Source of the DNA: Gammaproteobacteria bacterium
GTDB lineage: Bacteria; Pseudomonadota; Gammaproteobacteria; UBA1113
NCBI GenBank assembly: GCA_019752835.1
Contig: JAIELR010000062.1
Coordinates: forward strand, 1 to 6,422
DNA length: 6,422 nucleotides
Direction of reading: 5' to 3'
Shown here: positions 6,321-6,422 of the stretch, piece after piece
Position numbering within the stretch: position 1 is the stretch's first letter
Layout: each line of letters begins with the position of its first letter
Program-made: the position numbers and the translations under genes
Notes under the pieces: model-generated
The model's input: only the letters and a program-made list of their open reading frames with translations
What the model was told of the DNA's origin: nothing
Database searches by the model: none

Positions 6321-6326
6321 AACCCC
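6289..6326 (-). repeat. Tn3-family right terminal inverted repeat (38 bp)
   Basis: Inverse of the left end, ending CGTTTAGAACCCC at 6326, with 30 identical outer bases and 35 of 38 overall. It includes the transposase stop codon. It carries the same GGGGTTCTAA tip and inner arm as the site used by the serine recombinase at the other end, but its outside flank is ATAAG, which gives poorer symmetry, and no element is inserted here. Confidence 0.93.
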
Positions 6327-6422
6327 ATAAGCCAAAAGATTATGAGCTATTAGGTCATGAGTGGGTTGCTCGAGAACTTTGGCCTATTACGCGAGTTAAA
6401 AAAATATCACCTCTTCATCTTG
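6314..6422 (+). pseudogene. 5'-truncated unidentified reading frame, runs off the right edge
   Basis: From the TAG inside the right repeat (6311-6313) this frame is open to the end of the window and reads H-K-P-K-D-Y-E-L-L-G-H-E-W-V-A-R-E-L-W-P and onward, with gene-like composition. It is the only one of the six frames without a stop across the flank. No ATG, GTG or TTG start lies in frame, so the 5' end of the gene has probably been removed by the transposon. The product is not recognised. It reads outward from the transposon, as does the broken gene at the left side, so the two are not halves of one simply interrupted gene. Confidence 0.45.

Larger units (their letters stand above)
2426..6326. 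mobile_element. Tn3-family transposon, 3,901 bp, with tyrosine-recombinase resolution module and no passenger genes
   Basis: The transposon is defined by 38-bp terminal inverted repeats starting GGGG, a full-length Tn3-type DDE transposase, a divergent short tyrosine recombinase and a repeat-bearing intergenic region between them. It carries no cargo between the repeats. Immediate flanks are TGCAA (2421-2425, belonging to the inserted serine-recombinase element) and ATAAG (6327-6331). Allowing for the inserted element, the original left flank would be TGTTA (279-283), which also does not match ATAAG. The usual 5-bp target duplication is therefore absent. Both ends and both genes look intact, so transposition capacity is plausible. 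Confidence 0.9.

Noticed and set aside
1..6422. CRISPR array, tRNA, rRNA or toxin-antitoxin genes
   Set aside because: No regularly spaced repeats, tRNA-like cloverleaf, rRNA sequence or antitoxin-like gene pair was seen on either strand.

Overview
The window is accessory DNA from an AT-rich bacterium. Codon choice and the kinds of genes resemble low-GC gammaproteobacteria such as Legionella and relatives, but this is an inference from base composition and gene content, with no host housekeeping gene to confirm it. The content is two nested mobile elements between two broken host-side reading frames.

Layout. Positions 1-283 carry the 5'-truncated remainder of a gene read on the minus strand, possibly a conjugative-element (AcaB/DUF1845-like) protein. 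Positions 291-2432 are a compact 2,142-bp element with an unrecognised 107-aa ORF translationally coupled to a large serine recombinase. Positions 2426-6326 are a Tn3-family transposon of 3,901 bp, with 38-bp terminal inverted repeats (first 30 bp identical), a short FimB/FimE-like tyrosine recombinase on the minus strand, a divergent intergenic region with resolution-site-like repeats, and a 1,032-aa DDE transposase whose stop codon lies in the right repeat. From 6327 to the end is a 5'-truncated frame on the plus strand, unidentified.

The main result is how the two elements join. Both edges of the serine-recombinase element share an 11-bp direct repeat (AGGGGTTCTAA, 283-293 and 2425-2435). 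Joining the element's inner sequences at this repeat rebuilds a long, almost perfect palindrome around a central CT: a textbook attP. Joining the outer sequences rebuilds a shorter imperfect palindrome that crosses the outer tip of the Tn3 left inverted repeat: the attB. The recombinase element therefore appears to have integrated into the very end of the Tn3 transposon. Because its core copies the first ten bases of the transposon end, the complete inverted repeat is rebuilt and the transposon may still be movable.

The attP also lies inside the 3' end of the recombinase gene. As integrated, the protein is 551 aa and stops three codons into target DNA, in the Tn3 repeat. In the predicted circle the frame stays open to position 507, giving 620 aa and overlapping the start of the 107-aa ORF. 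The circle would be coding all the way round.

The two flanking broken frames both read outward from the transposon, and no 5-bp target duplication is seen. This points to a deletion, inversion or recombination next to the transposon after or during insertion.
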